Below, one piece after another: positions 33,138-39,870 of a stretch of DNA of 39,870 bases (positions are counted from its first letter, which is position 1; each line of letters opens with the position of its first letter). The position numbers were made by a program, and so were the translations under genes. The DNA comes from an uncultured Veillonellaceae bacterium. GTDB lineage: Bacteria > Bacillota > Negativicutes > Selenomonadales > Selenomonadaceae. The stretch lies in the NCBI GenBank assembly GCA_902801565.1, contig CADCIX010000027.1:1-39870 (forward strand), read 5' to 3'. The notes under the pieces were generated by a model, which saw nothing but the letters and a program-made list of their open reading frames with translations, did no database searches and was not told the DNA's origin.

Positions 33138-33590
33138 TCAAAAGTCGATGTGCAGACGCACCTGGGAAACCTTGTCCATGGAAATCTCCTGTGACTCATC
33201 CAGGGTAATCTTTCCATCACCATATGCCGTCAAAGTCCCGACAAGAAGCTTTTTCCCGTCCATTGGCGCATAAAGCGAGACATCCACTGTTTTTCCCATC
33301 TCTCTTTGAAAATCCCTGTCCTTTTTGAGGACGCGATCCAGCCCAGGAGAAGATACCTCCAGGATATAGCTGTCCGGGATGATATCGCGCTTGTCCAGTT
33401 CTTCCTCCAGACGTTCGCTGAGATTCTGGCAGTCATCGATTTCAATGCCGCCTTCCCTGTCGATGAAAACCCGAAGATACCAATCGCGCTCCTTGACGTA
33501 TTCCACATCCACAAGCTCGATCACGTCCTGCCCTTCCAGCAGACCTGCCACGATTTCCTCCACGGATTCCTCTACTTGCCTTGCAGCCAT
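33138..33590 (-). CDS. rimP: ribosome maturation factor RimP (150 aa)
   Basis: Needed for 30S assembly. VELVDVEYVKERDWYLRVFI, DREGGIEIDDCQNLSERLEE and YILEVSSPGLDRVLKKDRDF are the family core. GGAGGTGCTGC precedes the ATG. First gene of the long run that leads to recG. The 165 bases upstream hold a terminator and a possible weak promoter only. Confidence 0.95.
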   Translation of the reverse strand: MAARQVEESVEEIVAGLLEGQDVIELVDVEYVKERDWYLRVFIDREGGIEIDDCQNLSERLEEELDKRDIIPDSYILEVSSPGLDRVLKKDRDFQREMGKTVDVSLYAPMDGKKLLVGTLTAYGDGKITLDESQEISMDKVSQVRLHIDF

Positions 33591-33639
33591 GCAGCACCTC
33601 CATCTCGCCTACAAAATAAAATACCATGGACATAAGAGT

Positions 33640-33665
33640 AAAGAGTGGGTTTGCACCCACTCTTT
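33640..33665. terminator. terminator after the cobalamin adenosyltransferase gene
   Basis: AAAGAGTGGGT, loop TTGC, ACCCACTCTTT: an 11-base perfect stem. On the - strand ACTCTTATG follows, so the T-run is weak. Confidence 0.6.
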
Positions 33666-33755
33666 GAACACCGGCTTAAATTAACAAATAACATTATATC
33701 ATTTGAAAAAGGCATTGTAAACCATTCAAGCGAAAAAAGTCAAAAGATGCCAATT

Positions 33756-34250
33756 TCACTGTTCTTCCGTGCGCATGAGCAAAAAGCAATAATCCGAGAT
33801 ACGGTTGAGGAAAATACGATCTTCCTCATGTGTGCTTTCCGCTTCCGCCAACCTGCAGAAACAGCGTTCTGCACGGCGGGCAACGGTACGGGCAACATCA
33901 AGAGATGCGCCTCCCTGGGTGTCTCCAGGAATCAAAAATGCCTTGAGGGGAGGCAACGCCGCCTCCATCTCGTCCATGTCATGCTCCAGCTGGTCCACAT
34001 GCTCCTTCTTGATCATCGGCTCCTGTCCCATGCTTGCAAGATCTGCCATGAGCAATGGCAGCAGCTTCTGAAGGGCAAAAATCTTTTGCCGGATTTCCTC
34101 CTTGCGGCAAAATGCCCTTGCCATGGCCAGTGCAGAATCCAGTTCATCCACCGTTCCGTATGCCTCCACCCGAAGCGACGACTTTTTCACCCGTTCTCCC
34201 GTGTAGAGTCCGGTCTCACCTTTGTCCCCTGTCTTTGTATAGACACCCAT
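33756..34250 (-). CDS. PduO-type ATP:cob(I)alamin adenosyltransferase (164 aa)
   Basis: Transfers adenosyl from ATP to cob(I)alamin. MGVYTKTGDKGETGLYTGER is the N-terminal ATP-binding signature, AYGTVDELDSALAMARA follows, and the C-terminal RRAERCFCRLAEAES and FLNRISDYCFLLMR are family blocks. It would supply coenzyme B12 to enzymes such as methylmalonyl-CoA mutase in propionate formation; this is inference. The ATG follows TTGAGGTGAATTGCC. Ndk lies just upstream with an 11-base gap. Confidence 0.92.
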   Translation of the reverse strand: MGVYTKTGDKGETGLYTGERVKKSSLRVEAYGTVDELDSALAMARAFCRKEEIRQKIFALQKLLPLLMADLASMGQEPMIKKEHVDQLEHDMDEMEAALPPLKAFLIPGDTQGGASLDVARTVARRAERCFCRLAEAESTHEEDRIFLNRISDYCFLLMRTEEQ

Positions 34251-34261
34251 GGCAATTCACC

Positions 34262-34678
34262 TCAATCGTAGATCTCTGTCTCATTGAAGAAGATATGGAT
34301 TTCCCGCGCGGCGCTTTCCGGACTGTCGGAAGCATGAACCGCATTGCGGCCCGCGCTCTCGGCATAAAGCTTGCGGATGGTGCCTTCCTCTGCCTCCGCG
34401 GGATTCGTCTTGCCGTTGAGCTTGCGCACCCTTGCAATGACATCCTCGCCCTCCAGCACCATGGCAACCAGGGGTGCAGAAGTCATGAACTCCTCCAGTT
34501 CTTCGTAATAAGGCCTTCCGATATGCTCCACATAATGCTTCTGAGCCAGGTTCTTCGTCATCTTCATGAGTTTCATGGCCACGATGCGGAAGCCTTCCTT
34601 TTCATAAATCTTTATGATGTCGCCGCTGTGTCCCTTCGTATAAGCATCCGGTTTGATCAGCACAAGAGTCTTTTCCAT
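34262..34678 (-). CDS. ndk: nucleoside diphosphate kinase (138 aa)
   Basis: Transfers gamma phosphate between NTPs and NDPs. KTLVLIKPDAYTKGHSGDII opens it. The phosphorylated His is in GRNAVHASDSPESAAREI, and FFNETEIYD ends it. Normal length, so intact. Possibly one transcript with the adenosyltransferase and gamma-CA genes. Confidence 0.95.
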   Translation of the reverse strand: MEKTLVLIKPDAYTKGHSGDIIKIYEKEGFRIVAMKLMKMTKNLAQKHYVEHIGRPYYEELEEFMTSAPLVAMVLEGEDVIARVRKLNGKTNPAEAEEGTIRKLYAESAGRNAVHASDSPESAAREIHIFFNETEIYD

Positions 34679-34703
34679 AAAATACCATCCTCTTCCTAAA
34701 TTA

Positions 34704-35219
34704 TTATTTCATTTCTCCATACTGTTCCGCCACAAGGTGATAGTTCATGGCGGATTCCTTCAGTGCCTCGATTTCATCATCCCTGAGTGCACGGATAATC
34801 CTGGCAGGGTTGCCATAGACCAAAGAATTGGCCGGGATCTTCTTGTATTGGGTCAACAGCGTCCCGGCACCAATGATGCAGTTCTCCCCAATCTCCGAGT
34901 ATCCAAGCACAATGGAGCCCATGCCTATCAAGCAGTTGTCGCCAATGCTCCGGCAATGGACGATGGCGTTGTGCCCGATCGTGACATAGTTCCCGATCTC
35001 CGTCGGCACATCCCCCATGACATGCACCGTGGCATTGTCCTGAACATTGCAATACTCACCTATGCGCACCGGCTGGAAATCCCCACGGACGACCGCCCCG
35101 AACCATATACTGGAGCCCTTCCCTATGGTCACATCACCGACCACGGAAGCCGTAGGAGCCACAAACACCTCTGCTTCAATTTTCGGCAAAACCGCTTTGT
35201 AAGGCACGATACACCCCAT
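34704..35219 (-). CDS. gamma carbonic anhydrase-like hexapeptide protein (171 aa)
   Basis: Left-handed beta-helix built of hexapeptide repeats (VVGDVTIGKGSSIWFGAVV onward). The three metal His are seen: one in QDNATVHVMGD and two in TIGHNAIVHC. It is of the YrdA/CaiE/PaaY type, so carbonic anhydrase activity is possible but not assured. ATG 35219 follows GGAGGCGGTGTTT, giving MGCIVPYKAV. Confidence 0.85.
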   Translation of the reverse strand: MGCIVPYKAVLPKIEAEVFVAPTASVVGDVTIGKGSSIWFGAVVRGDFQPVRIGEYCNVQDNATVHVMGDVPTEIGNYVTIGHNAIVHCRSIGDNCLIGMGSIVLGYSEIGENCIIGAGTLLTQYKKIPANSLVYGNPARIIRALRDDEIEALKESAMNYHLVAEQYGEMK

Positions 35220-35329
35220 AAACACCGCCTCCAAGAATCAATCTGACACGCTCACACAGTTTCTTATTATACAGTCATTTGTGAAAAAAGTAAACAAAAA
35301 GCCCGCCAGTGGTTTTGTATATCAAAAAT

Positions 35330-35364
35330 AAAAACCCCGGAACACCAACGGTTCCGAGGTTTTT
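35330..35364. terminator. terminator after rpsI
   Basis: AAAAACCCCGGAAC with GTTCCGAGGTTTTT: a stem with a T-run on each side, on the - strand TTTTTATTTTTG. Confidence 0.82.
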
Positions 35365-35387
35365 GATACACTTTGAAGCAGAATGGC

Positions 35388-35780
35388 TTAACGCTTCGAG
35401 AACTGGGAAGCCTTTCTTGCTTTCTTGAGGCCGTACTTGCGGCGCTCCTTCTCACGCGGGTCACGCGTAACGAAACCGGCCTTCTTGAGTGCCGGACGAA
35501 GATCTGCGTCCATCTCCATGAGGGCACGGGTAATGCCATGACGGATAGCGCCTGCCTGACCGGAGGAGCCGCCGCCCTTCACACTGGCGATGACATCATA
35601 CTTGTCCACCGTCTCCGTGAGGTTCAGGGGCTGACGGACAATGAGTTCCAATGTCTTGAGACCAAAATATTCTTCCATATCACGACCGTTGATCGTGACC
35701 TTGCCTTCACCCGGAACCAGACGAACACGGGCAATAGACGTCTTCCTGCGGCCAGTGCCATAGTAACTGACTTGTGCCAT
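35388..35780 (-). CDS. rpsI: 30S ribosomal protein S9 (130 aa)
   Basis: [20 protein letters not shown] at the start, [19 protein letters not shown] in the middle, [20 protein letters not shown] then QFSKR at the end (S9 proteins typically end FSKR). The C-terminal tail reaches the ribosomal P site. Second gene after rplM. Confidence 0.98.
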   Translation of the reverse strand: MAQVSYYGTGRRKTSIARVRLVPGEGKVTINGRDMEEYFGLKTLELIVRQPLNLTETVDKYDVIASVKGGGSSGQAGAIRHGITRALMEMDADLRPALKKAGFVTRDPREKERRKYGLKKARKASQFSKR

Positions 35781-35803
35781 GAATTATGTTCCTCCTTCCA
35801 GTC

Positions 35804-36244
35804 TTAGCGGATATTCAGCTTGAGTTCTTCCGGCTTCTGCGCCGCATGTGGATGCTCAGGTCCTGCATAGACATTGAGCTTGCGGTACATCTGCGCGCCA
35901 AGACGGTTTTTCGGAAGCATGCCCTTGACAGCATGCTCGATGACACGCGTCGGGAACTTCTGCATCATCAGGCCTGCAGACGTGAAGGTCGTGCCGCCCT
36001 GATATCCGGAATGACGGAAGTAAGTCTTGTCCGTTAACTTCTTTCCAGTGAATTTTGCCTTATCTGCATTGATGACGATGACGAAATCACCCGTATCAAC
36101 ATGCGGAGTAAATGTCGGTTTATTTTTACCGCGAAGAACTTTTGCGACCTCAGCAGCAAGCCTGCCGACAGTCTGGCCTTCAGCGTCTACAACGTACCAT
36201 TTGCGTTCGATATTGGATGCATTTGCCATAAACGTTGTCTTCAT
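35804..36244 (-). CDS. rplM: 50S ribosomal protein L13 (146 aa)
   Basis: [39 protein letters not shown] and [19 protein letters not shown] are L13 marks. GGGGGG lies a few bases before the ATG. Co-transcribed with rpsI, 23 bases downstream. Preceded by a leader hairpin and promoter. Confidence 0.98.
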   Translation of the reverse strand: MKTTFMANASNIERKWYVVDAEGQTVGRLAAEVAKVLRGKNKPTFTPHVDTGDFVIVINADKAKFTGKKLTDKTYFRHSGYQGGTTFTSAGLMMQKFPTRVIEHAVKGMLPKNRLGAQMYRKLNVYAGPEHPHAAQKPEELKLNIR

Positions 36245-36249
36245 GCGAT

Positions 36250-36340
36250 TCCCCCCTAATCATTCGTTTTGGTTTCTGTCGTGACTCCGTCCCGGCTCCC
36301 GGGGCTAATGGAAAGCCGTGCGCGTAACATCACATAGAAC
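36250..36340 (-). promoter_or_regulatory. rplM leader, probable L13-binding autoregulatory structure
   Basis: The - strand leader can form GGCTTTCCATTAGCC and CCCGGGAGCCGGG hairpins before the ribosome site. Firmicutes rplM-rpsI operons carry an L13 leader here. A match to that exact fold is not shown. Confidence 0.45.
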
Positions 36341-36341
36341 C

Positions 36342-36370
36342 ATTCTAATAAAAACGATATGCAAAGTCAA
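36342..36370 (-). promoter_or_regulatory. rplM-rpsI promoter
   Basis: On the - strand: TTGACT (36365-36370), 17 bases, TAGAAT (36342-36347). Confidence 0.7.
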
Positions 36371-36398
36371 GGAATTTCTTCAGAAAATCCAAAACTTC

Positions 36399-37814
36399 TT
36401 ATGCTTCCTCTAAAAATGCCGTGTAGCCCTTCTTCGTTTCGTACACATCAATCTTGCTCACAGCCTCCCAGGGTGCATGCATGGAGAGCACGCCAACGCC
36501 ACTGTCAATGACCTGCATTCCGTAGAGGGACATGATATAGGCAATCGTGCCCCCGCCGCCCTGGTCCACCTTGCCGAGCTCTGCCAGCTGGTAATGAACG
36601 TTATGCTTCTCCAGGATGGCGCGGAGCTCGCCAAGGTATTCCGCATTGGCATCGTTGGAGCCGGACTTGCCCCGTGCTCCCGTGAATTTGTTGAACACCA
36701 TGCCCTTGCCGAGATAGGCCACGTTCTTCTTGTCATAAGCGGAGGCATAGAGGGCATCATAAGCCGCGGACACATCCGAGGAAAGCATCCTGGAGTTGGC
36801 AAGACAGCGGCGAAGCCCCAGCTCACTGTAGTCACCCATGGCATTCATCAATTCCGCCACTGTATTCTCAAAGAAACGCGACTGCATGCCTGTGGCGCCG
36901 ACGCTGCCAATCTCTTCCTTGTCCACCAGAAGACAGCACGCCGTTCTTTTGGCCGGCTTCGTCTCCAGCATGGTAACCAGGGACGTATAGGCGCAAACCC
37001 GGTCATCCTGCCCATAGCCCAGGATCATGCTGCGGTCAAAGCCAAGCTCCCGCGCCTTTCCTGCCGGCACAAGAGCCAGTTCCGCCGACTGGAAGTCCTC
37101 CTCCTCCATGCCGTACTTCTCCTTGATGAGCTGGAGCACGCCTTCCTTTACGGATTCCTTGTCATCCTTCTTCAAAGGATAGTTCCCCACGAGGATGTCA
37201 AGGTTCTCGCCCTCAATGACCTTTGCCGCCGTTTTCTTGAGCTGCTCCTGGGAAAGGTGTATCAACAGGTCCGTGACACAGAACACCGGATCGCTCTCAT
37301 CCTCGCCGATGACGATTTCCTGCACCGTGCCGTCCTTCTTCGCAACCACGCCGTGAATGGCAAGGGGCAGCGTCACCCACTGATATTTCTTGATTCCGCC
37401 ATAATAATGGGTATCGAGATAGACCAGGCCGCCATCCTCATACAAGGGGTTCTGCTTCACATCAAGGCGGCAGGTGTCAATGTGGGCCCCAAGAATGGCC
37501 ATGCCCTTTTCCAATGGCTCCGTGCCGATATGGAAAAGCACCACCGCCTTCTTCATGTTCACGGCATAAACCTTGTCCCCTGCCTGGATCTTTTCCCCAG
37601 CCGCAAGGATATCCGCCAGATTCCGATACCCCGCCGCCTCTGCCTGCCGAACCGCCTCGGCAGCGCTCTCGCGTTCCGTCTTGCAACGGGACAGGAACTC
37701 ACGGTAGCCTGTGTTCAAGGCCTCCAATGCCTGCTTGTCTTCTTCCGTGTATTGGCTCCAAACAGAATCCTTCTTGGGATCATTTTTTTGCTCCGATACT
37801 TTTTGCTCTGACAT
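36399..37814 (-). CDS. M18-family metalloaminopeptidase (471 aa)
   Basis: Dinuclear zinc aminopeptidase of the aspartyl/I type. Metal ligands: His in ILGAHIDTCRLDV, Glu pair in VDKEEIGSVGATG, Asp in MLSSDVSAAYD and His in VLSMHAPWEAVSK. The start at ATG 37814 gives the natural MSEQKVSEQKNDPKK; the longer frame overlaps dusB. It lies 14 bases after dusB in transcription order. Confidence 0.92.
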   Translation of the reverse strand: MSEQKVSEQKNDPKKDSVWSQYTEEDKQALEALNTGYREFLSRCKTERESAAEAVRQAEAAGYRNLADILAAGEKIQAGDKVYAVNMKKAVVLFHIGTEPLEKGMAILGAHIDTCRLDVKQNPLYEDGGLVYLDTHYYGGIKKYQWVTLPLAIHGVVAKKDGTVQEIVIGEDESDPVFCVTDLLIHLSQEQLKKTAAKVIEGENLDILVGNYPLKKDDKESVKEGVLQLIKEKYGMEEEDFQSAELALVPAGKARELGFDRSMILGYGQDDRVCAYTSLVTMLETKPAKRTACCLLVDKEEIGSVGATGMQSRFFENTVAELMNAMGDYSELGLRRCLANSRMLSSDVSAAYDALYASAYDKKNVAYLGKGMVFNKFTGARGKSGSNDANAEYLGELRAILEKHNVHYQLAELGKVDQGGGGTIAYIMSLYGMQVIDSGVGVLSMHAPWEAVSKIDVYETKKGYTAFLEEA

Positions 37815-37828
37815 ATGCCTCGTCCTTC

Positions 37829-38791
37829 CTATCCATAAAAATAACGCTGCAAAATCTCCACAAAATCCTCTCTCGTTTCCGCCCGGTTGAAGAGATTGCG
37901 CAATTCCGCACCGCCAACCTGCCCCTTCGTATACCAAGTGGCATGTTTCCGCATTTCCCGCGGGCCAATGTAGTCCCCCTTGAATTCAAGCAGCAGGTCC
38001 AGATGGCGGAGAATCATATCCGCCCGTTCCCTCATGGTGGGCGGAGGCAGCCGTTTCCCTGTCCGCAGGTATTCCGTAAACTGCCGGAAAATCCATGGAT
38101 TCCCCTGGGCCGCGCGGCCTATCATGAGCCCGTCGCAGCCCGTCTGCCTTCGAATCCCTTCCAGATCCTCAATGGTGCGCACATCCCCATTGGCAATGAC
38201 GGGAACATGCACCGCCTCTTTCACCTGTGCGATGATATCCCAGTCCGCCCTGCCGCTATAGAACTGCTCACGGGTGCGCCCATGCACGGCAATGGCATCC
38301 ACTCCGGCCTCCTCTGCCAGCTTTGCCATCTCCACGGCATTCACATGAGCATCATCCCAGCCCTTCCGCATCTTTACCGTCACCGGAAGCTTCACGGCCT
38401 TGCGCAATGCCTTCAATATGGCAAAGGCTTTCTTCGGGTCCTTCATCAATGCGGAACCTTCTCCATTGTTCACGATCTTCGGCGCGGGACATCCCATATT
38501 GAAATCAATGATATCCGCTGTCCCCAGGTCCTCCAGATACTTCGCCCCCTCAGCCACACCATCGGGCTCCGGGCCGAAAAGCTGTATGGCAATGGGACGT
38601 TCCCCCGGCTCCGTATGGAGCATGGAAAGCGTCCTCTCGTTGCGGTAGTGGATGCCCTGCACACTGACCATCTCCGCATAGCAGAGGGGACAGCCCAGAT
38701 CATGGGCAAGGATGCGGTAAGCGATATCCGTGACACCCGCCATGGGGGCAAGGAACACCGGCGCATCAAATTCCAGGCTGCCAATCCTCAT
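37829..38791 (-). CDS. dusB: tRNA-dihydrouridine synthase DusB (320 aa)
   Basis: FMN enzyme that reduces uridine in tRNA. FLAPMAGVTDIAYRILAHDL at the start, DFNMGCPAPKIVNNGEGSAL (catalytic Cys is that of MGCP plus the following loop), VTVKMRKGWDD, AIAVHGRTREQFYSG and DGLMIGRAAQGNPW. DusB/NifR3 assignment is by overall match. Overlaps the coaX stop as ATGA. Confidence 0.93.
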   Translation of the reverse strand: MRIGSLEFDAPVFLAPMAGVTDIAYRILAHDLGCPLCYAEMVSVQGIHYRNERTLSMLHTEPGERPIAIQLFGPEPDGVAEGAKYLEDLGTADIIDFNMGCPAPKIVNNGEGSALMKDPKKAFAILKALRKAVKLPVTVKMRKGWDDAHVNAVEMAKLAEEAGVDAIAVHGRTREQFYSGRADWDIIAQVKEAVHVPVIANGDVRTIEDLEGIRRQTGCDGLMIGRAAQGNPWIFRQFTEYLRTGKRLPPPTMRERADMILRHLDLLLEFKGDYIGPREMRKHATWYTKGQVGGAELRNLFNRAETREDFVEILQRYFYG

Positions 38792-39573
38792 TCCGCCTGT
38801 CCTTTGTCCGGTATATTGCGTTCATAAAGGGCCCTGAGTCCCGTAAGCGTCAGGAAATGATCCACCTTGTCAATCGTGCGGGATTCCTTGGAAATCATGC
38901 GTGCAAAGCCCCCTGTGGCAATGACCTTCATCTCCATATTCATCTCTGCCTTGATCCGCGTCACGATCTCGTCAATCTGCCCCACATATCCATAGACAAT
39001 GCCTGCCTGCATGCCCTGTATCGTATTGTGGCAGACAATCTGCTTCGTCGGCACCAGCTCAATGCGTGGCAGCTTTGCCGTGGACTGGAACAATGCATCC
39101 GCCGAGGTTCCAATGCCGGGAGCGATGACCCCTCCCATGAAATCCCCGTTTTCCGCCACCACATCGAAAGTCGTCGCCGTACCAATGTCGATGACAATCA
39201 AGGGGCCGCCGTACTGCTCGTAAGCGCCAACCACATTCACGATACGGTCAGCGCCAATGGCCCGCGGATTCTCATAGTGAAGGCGGATTCCCGTCTTGAT
39301 GCCGGGTCCCACCACCAGGGGATGCAAATGGAAATAACGCTCGCACATCTTGACCATCGGGACGACAAGAGGAGGAACAACCGAAGAAATGACAATGGCC
39401 TCAATATCCGTCATGTTCACGTTCTGATAGCGAAACAGGTCATTGATGAGCATCCCGTACTCATCCCCCGTCTTCTGGCGGTCCGTCGATATGCGCCAGT
39501 GTTTCAGAAGTTTCTTTCCCTCATACGTTCCCATGACAATATTGCTATTCCCAATATCAAAAACCAAGATCAC
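38788..39573 (-). CDS. coaX: type III pantothenate kinase (261 aa)
   Basis: First step of CoA synthesis, of the feedback-insensitive type. ILVFDIGNSNIVMGTYEGKK at the start, VGPGIKTGIRLHYENPRAIG, ADRIVNVVGAYEQYGGPLIV and DIGTATTFDVVAENGDFMGG. The start is GTG 39573 after GGAGGAAATGAC. An upstream in-frame ATG exists but its region is not conserved. It leads the dusB-M18 run. Confidence 0.93.
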   Translation of the reverse strand: MILVFDIGNSNIVMGTYEGKKLLKHWRISTDRQKTGDEYGMLINDLFRYQNVNMTDIEAIVISSVVPPLVVPMVKMCERYFHLHPLVVGPGIKTGIRLHYENPRAIGADRIVNVVGAYEQYGGPLIVIDIGTATTFDVVAENGDFMGGVIAPGIGTSADALFQSTAKLPRIELVPTKQIVCHNTIQGMQAGIVYGYVGQIDEIVTRIKAEMNMEMKVIATGGFARMISKESRTIDKVDHFLTLTGLRALYERNIPDKGQAE

Positions 39574-39632
39574 GTCATTTCCTCCTCGCATATGCGGCAT
39601 TTCCACACGTTGCACCCTCATCAAACGTTATT

Positions 39633-39661
39633 ATTATAACGCATTGTTCAAATTTTGCCAA
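39633..39661 (-). promoter_or_regulatory. coaX promoter
   Basis: On the - strand: TTGGCA (39656-39661), 17 bases, TATAAT (39633-39638). The -35 box lies inside a repeated hairpin. Confidence 0.7.
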
Positions 39662-39673
39662 AGGCAAAATATA
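39650..39673. repeat. TTTTGCC-AAA-GGCAAAA hairpin, copy 1
   Basis: TTTTGCCAAAGGCAAAA with ATATA after it; an identical copy lies about 100 bases to the right. Confidence 0.8.
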
Positions 39674-39687
39674 CAAATTGACGTTTC

Positions 39688-39707
39688 GACACGGAATATG
39701 CCGTGTC
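39688..39707. repeat. short hairpin between the two repeats
   Basis: GACACGG, AATATG, CCGTGTC: a 7-base perfect stem. Confidence 0.6.
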
Positions 39708-39750
39708 ATAACGCATTGCGACGCGAAACTAGTCCCCGGAGGGGATTCAG

Positions 39751-39772
39751 ATTTTGCCAAAGGCAAAATATA
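39751..39772. repeat. TTTTGCC-AAA-GGCAAAA hairpin, copy 2
   Basis: The same inverted repeat as at 39650, again followed by ATATA. The remaining bases to the window end show no gene. Confidence 0.8.
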
Positions 39773-39870
39773 TAACTCAACTTTCCCAGCATAAATTTTG
39801 AAACAATCCCTTGATATACCTGCTCTGGCTGGCAATCCAATTGGTTACTTTACTTTTTATGGTTTCCGTC

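Noticed and set aside
39633..39772. CRISPR-like array
   Set aside because: Only two copies of a short palindrome with an AT-rich interval of unsuited length, and no cas gene in the window.
39575..39835. 86-codon - strand frame upstream of coaX
   Set aside because: It reads through both hairpin repeats (LYILPLAK twice) and through the coaX promoter, so the frame is an accident of the repeats.

Overview
The window has two parts. Positions 1 to about 7,900 are one end of a lambdoid-type prophage or prophage remnant, cut by the left edge of the window. Positions 7,947-39,870 are ordinary chromosome, mostly housekeeping genes read from right to left (- strand). The organism looks like a moderately GC-rich member of the Negativicutes (Selenomonas or Mitsuokella type). 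This rests on the Firmicutes-style rimP-nusA-ylxR-ylxQ-infB-rbfA-nrnA-truB-ribF cluster, frequent TTG/GTG starts behind strong GGAGG sites, a PduO-type adenosyltransferase and a type III pantothenate kinase. The genus is an inference; no 16S gene is present.

Prophage, positions 1-4,725 (- strand): an early operon starting at a divergent control region. In transcription order it holds a 54-aa protein, two HTH proteins, two paralogous small proteins, a 51-aa protein, a VRR-NUC nuclease remnant, a PrimPol primase and a DUF927 helicase in two frames, a Cys-rich 55-aa protein, and an ERF recombinase that lacks its N-terminus. Several replication genes are frameshifted or shortened, which suggests decay.

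Prophage, positions 4,726-7,905: a control region with three CATWATG sites, an XRE repressor without a cleavage domain, and a chain of accessory elements. These are a candidate Fst/par-like type I toxin-antitoxin locus (5,337-5,659), a YoeB-type toxin with a non-YefM antitoxin, dinD behind a perfect palindrome, and two probable small RNAs. Short CCGCCC/GGGCGG hairpins lie between the units. No integrase or attachment site is visible.

Chromosome, left to right: rluD, mdh, a damaged rubredoxin gene, a PHP phosphoesterase, a membrane protein, uvrC, tRNA-Leu(UAG), guaA, a HAD phosphatase, an unknown 104-aa protein, trpS (+ strand), flavodoxin, sstT, ppk and ppx. Then come recG and the translation/RNA cluster back to rimP, the pduO-ndk-gamma carbonic anhydrase group, rpsI-rplM with a leader, an M18 aminopeptidase, dusB and coaX. 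Many genes overlap by 1-4 bases (TGATG or ATGA), so large coupled operons are likely: coaX-dusB-M18, rimP to recG, and ppx-ppk.

The most interesting element is the candidate type I toxin-antitoxin system at 5,337-5,659. A 33-aa hydrophobic peptide mRNA and a ~76-nt RNA converge on one bidirectional terminator. They share a direct repeat, so the small RNA is complementary to the toxin start codon.
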